A stretch of 64,000 bases of DNA from Rutpela maculata (lineage: Eukaryota; Arthropoda; Insecta; Coleoptera; Cerambycidae), in contig OW386285.2 in the NCBI GenBank assembly GCA_936432065.2, positions 183,024,301-183,088,300 on the forward strand, written 5' to 3'. Made by a program: the position numbers and the translations under genes. Under the pieces are notes generated by a model, which was not told where the DNA came from, made no database searches, and saw only the letters and a list, made by a program, of their open reading frames with translations. This document shows, piece by piece, positions 17,293 to 26,176 of the stretch (position 1 is its first letter; each line of letters begins with the position of its first letter).

Positions 17293-20006
17293 TGTTGTTT
17301 CAGGTCAAACCAGGGTTCCTGCAGGTCGCATCGTGGAATGTCAACGGACTGCGAGAGAGAAAACTCGAGGTAGAGGAACTCCTCGCCAGGGGTGACATAG
17401 ACATAATGGCACTGCAGGAAACGAAGCTGCGACCAGACCAGGCTATCAACTTCCCAGGCTACCACGTATACAGGAAGGACCGGACGGGGCCATACAGACG
17501 AGTAATGAGAGGAGTAGCCCTGCTAGTGAAGACGAGCATCGCACACCACCCGATCCTACTCCCAGAGACGGAGAACCTGCAGGCCACAGCCATAGTAGTG
17601 TCCACGGCACGAAATGGCGACATCAGAGTGGTCTCCTGCTACCAGCCACCCAACAACATGCTGCTAGACGCAGACCTGGACTTGGTTCTTCCCCCAGGGA
17701 CCCAGACGGTTGCCATCGGCGACTTCAACGCTAAGTCCCCGGAATGGCACAGTAGGATCACAAACACTCGAGGACGAGAGCTACTGCGATTCCTGGGACG
17801 ACACGATGGCAACCTGCTGGTCCTTGGCCCGGAGGGACCGACCCATGACAATGGTGTTGGGAGGCCGGACGTCCTGGACATTGCGATGCTGAAGGAGATC
17901 CCCCTCGAAGCCGAAATCACCGCCATGATGGATGGTTCCACCGATCACAGCCCCATTCTCCTAGAACTAGGAGAAAAGGACGGTGAGAACACGACAACAT
18001 TCATCAAAAGGAGGACGGACTGGGAAGTGTTCCGTGCAGAACTGCAGAGGAACATCGCACACATTCCCAGACTCGAAACTGAGGCAGACGTGGAGAGGGC
18101 CATCACCTCCCTGGAGGACCAGATCCAGGCGGCACTAAGGGTAAGTACCACCGAGACGGAAGCAAGGCGAGCACCAGCTCCCCTGGCAAACCTCCAAGAG
18201 GAAACCAGGCAGCTGATACGGGACAGACGCAGTGCAAAGAGACGGGCCCAGAGAACCCGACTCCCGGAGGACAGGAGACACTACAACACCCTGAGCCGGA
18301 GAGTCAAGGCCGCCCTTCAGGAACACAGACAAGAAGGGTGGCAACGCCACCTGGAATTCCTGGACACACAGGACAGGAGCATCTGGACCACCCAACGGGC
18401 CCTGCGAAACCGGCGGACTCCCATGCCCCCGATCCACGGAGAGAATGGTGTTGTCTACACTCGCCAGGAAAAAGCCGAGGCTTTTGCCGACAGCTTGGAA
18501 CTGCAGTGTAGGGAAAACCAACTCGATGATGAGGACGAGGACTGGGAGGACGACGTGAGGCGCAGGGTACGTAGGATGAACCGTCTGCCAGATGATGACC
18601 ACATCCCCCCGACCACCCCCGAGGAGGTCAAGGAGATCCTAAGGAGCCTAAAACCCAGGAAAGCTCCAGGATGTGATGGCATTGGGAACATCGCCCTCAA
18701 GAAGCTGCCCCGGAAAGGAGTAGCGGCGATGGTCAACATCATCAACGCAATGTTGAGGTTGAGACACTTCCCTTCCAGGTGGAAAAAGGCCGACGTCATA
18801 GTCATCCCAAAGCCAGGTAAGAACCTAATGTTTCCTTCCTCTTACAGGCCCATCAGTCTACTCCCAGCGATGAGTAAGGTAGCCGAACGAGTCATACTCA
18901 AGAGGATAGCCGAGAAGACAGAAGAGCTGGAAGTCCTCCCAGACGAGCAGTTCGCCTTCAGGACAGGGCACTCCACCGAACTCCAAGTGCTCCGCCTCAC
19001 CGAGGAGGTCACGAAGGGGTTCAACCAACGACAGGTCACGGCAGCGCTGTTCCTGGACGTTGCCAAAGCCTTCGACAGGGTCTGGCACGACGGTCTCCTA
19101 GCCAAAATGATGAGTATGGGTTACCCCATTGCACTCATCAAGCTAGTGAGATCGTACCTCCACAGGAGACAGATGAGGGTGAAGATCGTGGACAGGGTGT
19201 CCACGTACAGAACAATGGAGGCAGGAGTCCCCCAAGGTTCAGTGCTGTCCCCCCACTTGTTCTCCATCTTCACATCCGATCTACCCCGGACGGAGAGGAC
19301 CTCCATGGCCCTCTACGCCGATGACACAGCCCTGACTGCCAGATCCTGGAGTGCCAGGCTAGCCACCAGAAACCTCCAGGAGGCGGCCACCCTCCTAGAG
19401 GACTGGTGCAACAGATGGAAGGTAGCCGTCAACGCCGAGAAGAGCAAGGCGGTACTCTTCAAGAAGGTAAGAAAACAAAACCCCACAGGTCACGTTTCCA
19501 TGTTTGGTGAGGACATCCAATGGCACGACTCCGCCAACTACCTTGGCGTGGTCATGGACAAAGGCCTAACATGGAGACTGAACACGGAGGCCATCGTCAA
19601 GAAGGCCAGGAGGACGAGAGCCCTAATCTACCCGATGACGGGTAGACAGAGCAGACTCAACCTGAGGAACAAGCTCACGCTTATCAGGTCCCTCATCCGG
19701 CCTCAGCTGACGTATGCTTCGGTAGCTTGGGGCTACCAAGCAAAGAGCTACCTCCATCAGATCCAGAGAGTGGAGAACGTCGCCCTCAGAACGGCAGTCG
19801 ATGCACCCTGGTTCATCCGCAACGAGGACATCTACAGGGACCTGGAATACACCCCGGTCACTGAGATCATCAAGCAGAGAGCCAGAAAGATGTACGCCCT
19901 TGCCGGGGAGCATGGGAACACACTAGTCAGGGAGGCAACTGACTATGACCCAGCAGACGCTCCGAGGCACAAGCGGCCGAAGGTGCAGCTCCTGGATAAC
20001 GGGTGA
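17292..20006 (+). CDS. ORF2 endonuclease / reverse transcriptase, copy 4
   Basis: An intact 904-aa frame beginning in TAATG at the ORF1 stop. The endonuclease domain carries SWNVNGL, QETKL, GDFNAK and STDHSP; the reverse transcriptase carries FLDVAKAFDRVW, GVPQGSVLSP and YADD. Differences from copy 1 are scattered (for example W to R in YRKDRTG, T to M in KNLMFPSS, E to G in ALAGEHG). With the intact ORF1 upstream, this copy carries the whole coding set required for target-primed reverse transcription. As in its relatives, no RNase H domain is visible. Confidence 0.94.
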   Translation: MLFQVKPGFLQVASWNVNGLRERKLEVEELLARGDIDIMALQETKLRPDQAINFPGYHVYRKDRTGPYRRVMRGVALLVKTSIAHHPILLPETENLQATAIVVSTARNGDIRVVSCYQPPNNMLLDADLDLVLPPGTQTVAIGDFNAKSPEWHSRITNTRGRELLRFLGRHDGNLLVLGPEGPTHDNGVGRPDVLDIAMLKEIPLEAEITAMMDGSTDHSPILLELGEKDGENTTTFIKRRTDWEVFRAELQRNIAHIPRLETEADVERAITSLEDQIQAALRVSTTETEARRAPAPLANLQEETRQLIRDRRSAKRRAQRTRLPEDRRHYNTLSRRVKAALQEHRQEGWQRHLEFLDTQDRSIWTTQRALRNRRTPMPPIHGENGVVYTRQEKAEAFADSLELQCRENQLDDEDEDWEDDVRRRVRRMNRLPDDDHIPPTTPEEVKEILRSLKPRKAPGCDGIGNIALKKLPRKGVAAMVNIINAMLRLRHFPSRWKKADVIVIPKPGKNLMFPSSYRPISLLPAMSKVAERVILKRIAEKTEELEVLPDEQFAFRTGHSTELQVLRLTEEVTKGFNQRQVTAALFLDVAKAFDRVWHDGLLAKMMSMGYPIALIKLVRSYLHRRQMRVKIVDRVSTYRTMEAGVPQGSVLSPHLFSIFTSDLPRTERTSMALYADDTALTARSWSARLATRNLQEAATLLEDWCNRWKVAVNAEKSKAVLFKKVRKQNPTGHVSMFGEDIQWHDSANYLGVVMDKGLTWRLNTEAIVKKARRTRALIYPMTGRQSRLNLRNKLTLIRSLIRPQLTYASVAWGYQAKSYLHQIQRVENVALRTAVDAPWFIRNEDIYRDLEYTPVTEIIKQRARKMYALAGEHGNTLVREATDYDPADAPRHKRPKVQLLDNG

Positions 20007-20577
20007 GTATGAGAAGCATACCACCAACCGACGATCCACCCCCACGGAAGAGACATGACGACACCCAACCACCCACCCAAGACCCTGCGGGTACCGGACA
20101 AACAACCGTCCAGTACCTGTAGTCCCCCTAGCTCCGGGCAGACCAAAAATGCTACCAAAGCAGTTAGGTCTGCCCTTCCTCGAGCTACACAGCTCATCCT
20201 TACCCTACCGATGATCCGGATGACAGGATGCCTCTTGGCATCTTGTGTACCGGCAGTCACTCCCGCCACAAACCCAAAACACCCAACAGACCGATGACTA
20301 CCCCCCGGGGGGCAAACAAGCTGGCGAAGAGCAGAAGACGAAGAAAGAAGAACGCCAGAAGAGGCCTTAGCCAGCAAGGTCCAACGAGCCAGGACCCAGG
20401 GAGGTGGACCGAAATCGTCTGCACCGCTCACAATTGTGAGTGGGGCCGACGTAAAGTAAGTTCGCCCGCCCTGCACGAGGCTGGTCCCCGGTCTACAGCG
20501 ATGTACTGGGGTAAAGGGCAATAGTCCTGCCCGGCCCCAGACATCCGAGACCGACATCTATAGCCAAGAATATTGGC
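20007..20577 (+). other. 3' UTR of copy 4
   Basis: As in the other copies. The small palindrome is CTCACAATTGTGAG here (T to A at the centre), which keeps the stem. The terminal stem-loop is at 20563-20577, followed by GTTTAA. Confidence 0.72.
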
Positions 20578-20732
20578 GTTTAACACAGTTCACCGAGACT
20601 CCGAGACAAGCAGACCACCTTGTGTAGTAGTGCAGTTTCCAGTGCAAGTGAACAGCGAAGTGGCAGTCCCACAGTGCAAGCTGAGCGTAGCGTTCCCGAA
20701 CGTTACAAGGCTAGCAGACAGAAGAGGAGAAG

Positions 20733-20794
20733 CACTAGTTGTCTTTCTCAAGACACTAGTGTAAAAAGATAAATAAAGTCCCCCGCCTGGGGAC
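20733..20794 (+). promoter_or_regulatory. two 5' UTR hairpins (copy 5)
   Basis: Hairpin A (20733-20761) pairs CACTAGTTGTCTT with AAGACACTAGTG. Hairpin B (20778-20794) is GTCCCC-CGCCT-GGGGAC. An additional stem GTAGCGTT-CCCG-AACGTTAC (about 20688-20707) corresponds to the one in copy 2, with a G-T pair replacing A-T. Confidence 0.6.
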
Positions 20795-20895
20795 ACTTTG
20801 TTTTTCACCTTTCCCACCCAACATTCCTTCCTTTAAACATTACTAACACAGATTTTTATTTCAGGCTAGAGGACAAGAATACTGTGGAGGACAGT

Positions 20896-22431
20896 ATGGA
20901 CAAACAAGGCGAGGACGGAGCAACTCATAGAGAGAGTCCCAAGCCCATGGACCACATGGATGACAGGGACCTGTTCATGCAGTCGCTCGTCAACGAGAAC
21001 GCGGCACTCAAAGCCCAGATAGCCGATATGGGCCAGAGAATGGCTCAACTCCGCAGTGAGATGGCAAAGCAGCTGGACTTCCAACGTACCCAGTACGAGG
21101 AACAGTGTGCTCAGAACAGAGAACAGCGCGTCCAACTCGCTGAGCAGCGAATCCAACTGACGGAGCTGCTAGAAGCCATAAGGACCCTCCGGGGCCCCAA
21201 AGAGCAGCCCCAGCCCCCCAAACAGCCCCAAGACCAGGCCCTCGACCCGGCCCACGAGCAGCCCCAGGACCAGCCCATGGCCTCCCAGGCGCAAACAGCG
21301 CAAAAAGAAGCCGCCAAAAGGAAGGCGGAGACAGAGGACGACAGTGAAGGCGAATTCACCCTGGTCACCAGGACTAGGGCGAAAAAGACGGCCCAGGCTT
21401 CCCAGGTGCTAGCCAGCACCAGCAAGGAGGCCCCGTCAACCACCCAGACTGTCCCCCCGTCCACAAACCAGGGGGCCCAGAACAAAGAGGCGGAGGCCGC
21501 CGACAAACAGCCCAAGAAACTCAAGATCCCACCCGTGATCTTGAGAAAACAAGAGAGCTGGTCCGCAGTCAAACAGAGGATGGATGAGACCAAAATTGGT
21601 TTCGAAAAGGCCCGAGTCGTAGCCGACGGCATCGCAATCGAGGCCTCCACCCCTGAAGACTACCGCAGACTCACTAGGATGCTGGCAAACGAAGGTAGGG
21701 AGTACCACACATACGCCCTGCCCGAAGACAGATTGCTAAGAGTGGTAATCCGAGGCATCCCGAGTGGTGTAACCTGCGAAGAGGTCAAGGAAGACCTAAC
21801 AAACAAAGGATTCTCGCCGGCATCAGTCCAGAGAATGACGTCGAGACGCACCAGGAAAGAAATCCCGCTCATGCTAGTCCAGGTCCCCCTAGCAGAGGAG
21901 AGGATACTAGAGGTGACAAGGTGCTGCTCCCTCGTCGTCAGGACAGAGAGACAGAGAGCCGCCCCGGCCGTGTCGCAATGCCACCGATGCCAGCGCTTCG
22001 GACACGCCCAGGGTAGATGCACAGCACAACCGAAGTGCGTCAAGTGCAGCGAGCCCCACCACTCCGGAGACTGCAAAAAGTCTAAGGACGTGCCAGCCAA
22101 GTGTGCGAACTGTCTGGGGACCCACCCAGCTAGCTACCGGGGATGTCCCAAATTCCCCAAGAAGCCAGCTGCCCCCGCACAGAGGCCACAACAACCAACG
22201 GCGAGGTCCCCCCAACAACCCACCAGCACGGCAAAGAAATCCACCACCAGTGGAGGCCTGAGCTACGCCAGAGTGGTCCAGGGCAAACCAGGGCAACCAA
22301 CCGGCTCGACCCACAGGCAGCAGGCACCCGTTGAGGCCCAAAACCTCACCGCGGTGCTTGCACAAATGCAACAAATGTGCTCAGCAATGAGCGCATTTTT
22401 TGCAAACATGCCAAAATTCACTAACGTATAA
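20896..22431 (+). CDS. ORF1 (gag-like RNA-binding protein), copy 5
   Basis: A 511-aa frame from ATG 20896. It has an N-terminal coiled coil with repeated REQ/AEQ heptads, a Pro/Gln-rich section less regular than in copies 1 and 3, a PRE_C2HC region (EYHTYALPEDRLLRVVIRG) and three zinc knuckles (CHRC, CVKC, CANC). It ends AVLAQMQQMCSAMSAFFANM at the TAATG junction. No lesion is visible. It is clearly divergent from the other ORF1 proteins outside the zinc knuckles and the C-terminal tail. Confidence 0.9.
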   Translation: MDKQGEDGATHRESPKPMDHMDDRDLFMQSLVNENAALKAQIADMGQRMAQLRSEMAKQLDFQRTQYEEQCAQNREQRVQLAEQRIQLTELLEAIRTLRGPKEQPQPPKQPQDQALDPAHEQPQDQPMASQAQTAQKEAAKRKAETEDDSEGEFTLVTRTRAKKTAQASQVLASTSKEAPSTTQTVPPSTNQGAQNKEAEAADKQPKKLKIPPVILRKQESWSAVKQRMDETKIGFEKARVVADGIAIEASTPEDYRRLTRMLANEGREYHTYALPEDRLLRVVIRGIPSGVTCEEVKEDLTNKGFSPASVQRMTSRRTRKEIPLMLVQVPLAEERILEVTRCCSLVVRTERQRAAPAVSQCHRCQRFGHAQGRCTAQPKCVKCSEPHHSGDCKKSKDVPAKCANCLGTHPASYRGCPKFPKKPAAPAQRPQQPTARSPQQPTSTAKKSTTSGGLSYARVVQGKPGQPTGSTHRQQAPVEAQNLTAVLAQMQQMCSAMSAFFANMPKFTNV

Positions 22432-25145
22432 TGTCTTTACAGGTGAAACCAGGCTTCCTGCAGATCGCCTCATGGAATGTCAATGGACTGCTATGACGCA
22501 AGCTCGAGGTGGAGGAGCTCCTAGCCAGGGGCGACATAGACATCATGGCACTGCAGGAAACGAAGCTGCGACCAGACCAGGCTGTCAACTTCCCAGGCTA
22601 CCACGTATACAGGAAGGACTGGACGAGGCCCCACAGAAGGGTAATGAGAGGAGTAGCCCTGCTAGTTAAGACGAGCATTGCACACCATCCGATCCTGCTC
22701 CCGGAGATGGAAAACCTGGAGGCCACAGCCGTAGTAGTGCCCACGGCACGAAATGGCGACATCAGAGTGGTCTCCTGCTACCAGCCACCCCACAACATGC
22801 TGCGAGACGCAGACCTGGACTCGGTCCTCCCCCCAGGGACCCAGACGGTTGCTATCGGCGACTTCAACGCCAAGTCCCCGGAATGGCACAGTAGGATCAC
22901 AAACACTCGAGGACGAGAGCTACTGCGATTTCTGGGACGACAGGATGGCAACCTGCTGGTCCTTGGGCCGGAGGCACCGACCCATGACAATGGTGTAACC
23001 AGGCCGGATGTGCTGGACATTGCGATGCTGAAGGAGATGACCCTCGAAGCCGAAATCACCGCCATGATGGAAGGTTCCACCGAGCACAACCCTATTCTCC
23101 TAGAACTAGGAGAAAAGGACGGTGAGAACACGACAACTTTCGTCAAAAGGAGGACGGACTGGGAAGTGTTCCGTGCAGAACTGCAGAGGAACATCGCACA
23201 CATTCCCAGACTCGAGACCGAGGCAGACGTGGAGAGGGCCATCGCCTCCCTGGAGGACCAGATCCAGGCGGCACTAAGGGTAAGTACCACCGAGACGGAA
23301 ACGAGGCGAGCACCAGCTCCCCTGGCAAACCTCCCAGAGGAAACCAGGCAGCTGATAAGGGACAGACGAAGTGCCAAGAGACGGGCCCAGAGAACCCGAC
23401 TCCCGGAGGACAGGAGACATTACAACACCCTGAGCCGGAGAGTCAAGGCCGCCCTTCAGGAACACCGACAAGAAGGGTGGCAACGCCACCTGGAATCCCT
23501 GGACACACAGGACAGGAGCATCTGGACCACCCAACGGGCCCTGCGGAACCGTCGGACTCCCATGCCCCCGATCCACGGAGAGAATGGTGTTGTCTACACT
23601 CGCCAGGAAAAAGCCGAGGCATTTGCCGACAGCTTGGAACTGCAGTGTAGGGAAAACCAACTCGATGACGAGGACGAGGACTGGGAGGACGACGTGAGAC
23701 GCAGGGTACGTAGGATGAACCGTCTGCCAGATGAAGACCACATCCCCCCGACCACCCCAGAGGAGGTCAAGGAGATCCTAAGGAGTCTAAAACCCAGGAA
23801 AGCTCCAGGATGTGATGGCATTGGGAACATCGCCCTCAAGAAGCTGCCCCGGAAAGGAGTAGCGGCGATGGTCAACATCATCAACGCAATGTTGAGGTTG
23901 AGACACTTCCCATCCAGGTGGAAAAAGGCCGACGTCATAGTCATCCCAAAGCCAGGTAAGAACCTAACGTTTCCTTCCTCTTACAGGCCCATCAGTCTAC
24001 TCCCAGCGATGAGTAAGGTAGCCGAACGAGTCATACTCAAGAGGATAGCCGAGAAGACAGAAGAGCTGGAAGTCCTCCCAGACGAGCAGTTCGCCTTCAG
24101 GACAGGGCACTCCACAGAACTCCAAGTGCTCCGCCTCACCGAGGAGGTCACGAAGGGGTTCAACCAAAGACAGGTCACGGCAGCGCTGTTCCTGGACGTT
24201 GCCAAAGCCTTCGACAGGGTCTGGCACGACGGTCTCCTAGCCAAAATGATGAGTATGGGTTACCCCATTGCACTCGTCAAGCTAGTGAGATCGTACCTCC
24301 ACAGGAGACAGATGAGGGTGAAGATCGTGGACAAGGTGTCCACGTACAGAACAATGGAGGCAGGAGTCCCCCAAGGCTCAGTGCTGTCCCCCCACTTGTT
24401 CTCCATCTTCACATCCGATCTACCCCGGACGGAGAGGACCTCCATGGCCCTCTACGCCGACGACACAGCCCTGACTGCCAGATCCTGGAGTGCCAGGCTA
24501 GCCACCAGAAACCTTCAGGAGGCGGCCACCCTCCTAGAGGACTGGTGCAACAGATGGAAGGTAGCCGTCAACGCCGAGAAGAGCAAGGCGGTACTCTTCA
24601 AGAAGGTAAGAAAACAAAACCCCACAGGTCACGTTTCCATGTTTGGTGAGGACATCCAATGGCACGACTCCGCCAACTACCTTGGCGTGGTCATGGACAA
24701 AGGCCTAACATGGAGACTGAACACGGAGGCCATCGTCAAGAAGGCCAGGAGGACGAGAGCCCTAATCTACCCGATGACGGGTAGACAGAGCAGACTCAAC
24801 CTGAGGAACAAGCTCACGCTTATCAGGTCCCTCATCCGGCCTCAGCTGACGTACGCTTCGGTAGCTTGGGGCTACCAAGCAAAGAGCTACCTCCATCAGA
24901 TCCAGAGAGTGGAGAACGTCGCCCTCAGATCGGCAGTCGACGCACCCTGGTTCATCCGCAACGAGGACATCTACAGGGACCTGGAATACACCCCGGTCAC
25001 TGAGATCATCAAGCAGAGAGCCAGAAAGATGTACGCCCTTGCCGAGGAGCATGGGAACCCACTAGTCAGGGAGGCAACTGACTATGACCCAGCAGACGCT
25101 CCGAGGCACAAGCGGCCGAAGGTGCAGCTCCTGGATAACGGGTGA
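22431..25145 (+). pseudogene. ORF2 endonuclease / reverse transcriptase, copy 5, early stop
   Basis: The ATG of TAATG opens a frame that reads SWNVNGLL and then meets TGA at 22494-22496. The other copies have CTGCGAGAGAGAAAACTC here; copy 5 has CTGCTATGACGCAAGCTC, the same length, so a small cluster of substitutions created the stop. The rest of the frame is open to 25145 and contains QETKL, GDFNAK, the RT motifs and YADD. A restart at ATG 22509 would lack the first catalytic segment of the endonuclease. The RT domain could still be made if translation restarts. Confidence 0.9.
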
Positions 25146-25719
25146 GTATGAGAAGCATACCACCAACCGACGATCCACCCCCAAAGAAGAGACATGACGA
25201 TCACCCAACCACCCACCCAAGACCCTGCGGGTACCGGACAAACAACCGTCCAAGTACCTGTAGTCCCCCTAGCTCCGGGCAGACCAAAAATGCTACCAAA
25301 GCAGTTAGGTCTGCCCTTCCTCGAGCTACACAGCTCATCCTTACCCTACCGATGATCCGGATGACAGGATGCCTCTTGGCATCTTGTGTGCCGGCAGTCA
25401 CTCCCGCCACAAACCCAAAAACACCTAACAGACCGATGACTACCCCCCGGGGGGCAAACAAGCTGGCGAAGAAAAGAAGACGAAGACAGAAGAACGCCAG
25501 AAGAGGCCTTAGCCAGCAAGGTCCAACGAGCCAGGACCCAGGGAGGTGGGCCGAAATCGTCTGCACCGCTCACATTTGTGAGTGGGGCCGACGTAAAGTA
25601 AGTTCGCCCGCCCTGCACGAGGCTGGTCCCCGGTCTACAGCGATGTATTGGGGTAAAGGGCAATAGTCCTGCCCGGCCCCAGTCATCCGAGACCGACATC
25701 TTTAGCCAAGAATATTGGC
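25146..25719 (+). other. 3' UTR of copy 5
   Basis: Same structures as in the other copies. One extra base near 25251 (CCAAGTACC) lets a plus-strand frame run from the ORF2 stop region to 25666. This shows that the small basic open frame is not held in a fixed relation to ORF2. Confidence 0.7.
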
Positions 25720-25901
25720 GGAGGTTTAAATGGTCAGAAGTTGTTGCAGCGAAAGGATCTCTAAAACTTTAAAAATTTGTAAAATGTAAAGTAATGTTTT
25801 TTATGAAATGAATTTTGTACAGAGCGACAGAATGAATGAATTAATTATTTTCAAAAATGATTTTACCCGGTTTTAAATCGTAATAAAAAGGCACTTTGAC
25901 A
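25720..25901 (-). mobile_element. partial LTR at the right end of the array
   Basis: Nearly identical to 958-1139. On the minus strand it begins TGTCAAAGTGCC at 25901, directly after GGGTGGGTA of the transposon copy A coding sequence, so it inserted into that gene. It stops at GGAGGTTTAA, where jockey copy 5 begins. The rest of this LTR and the element's 5' internal region are absent, which fits a deletion that also removed the 5' end of jockey copy 1. It supplies the only AATAAA directly downstream of the array (about 25884). Confidence 0.65.
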
Positions 25902-26176
25902 TACCCACCCGTCACAATGGTCACATTGAACCCACTCAGCTGTGACATCTAGGGCACCCTCTTTGCAGTACAAGCATAAATCTGTATCTCCTTCATTATA
26001 TTCTCTTTTTAGGGATAGCATTGAGTTTTTATTTTTTAACACGTTTTTTAAAGTATTGCCCTTAAAGTTACCTGGTCTTTTCTCACTTTTTTTCCCCCAA
26101 ATTTCTTGAGACAGCAGGCGGCCTTTATTTTCATCTTTTGACTTTTGATTGGATCGATGGCACTTCTTTTTAGGTA
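25902..26176 (-). pseudogene. transposon copy A, PHD-finger coding fragment, cut by the LTR
   Basis: After the frameshift at about 26176 the minus strand continues with a lysine-rich linker and the first half of a PHD finger: CLYC, then CDHC followed by DGWV. There the LTR begins and the reading frame enters LTR sequence. Copy B continues from the same point with HQMC, so the break is exactly at the insertion. Unlike copy B, this copy keeps the first CxxC pair of the finger. Confidence 0.75.

Larger units (their letters stand above)
15512..20577 (+). mobile_element. jockey-clade element, copy 4 (apparently intact)
   Basis: The 5' UTR (15512-15816), ORF1, ORF2 and 3' UTR are all complete and open, with TAATG at the ORF junction. 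It is the only copy in the window with no visible lesion, and so the best candidate for an autonomous element. Its ORF1 and 5' UTR belong to a subfamily distinct from copies 1/3, 2 and 5. Confidence 0.9.
20584..25719 (+). mobile_element. jockey-clade element, copy 5 (ORF2 nonsense codon)
   Basis: It carries a full 5' UTR (20584-20895), an intact ORF1, an ORF2 with an early stop, and a 3' UTR that ends at the stem-loop 25705-25719. It is followed by GGAGGTTTAA and the LTR piece, so it defines the right end of the array. ORF1 and the first part of ORF2 are the most divergent of the five copies; the RT half is near-identical to the others. Confidence 0.9.

Noticed and set aside
2461..25719. Telomeric array of HeT-A/TART type
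   Set aside because: The head-to-tail jockey-clade array is similar in form, but it is flanked on the right by an LTR and transposons, lacks A-tails, and no telomeric repeat is seen. Not excluded for a former subtelomere, but unsupported.
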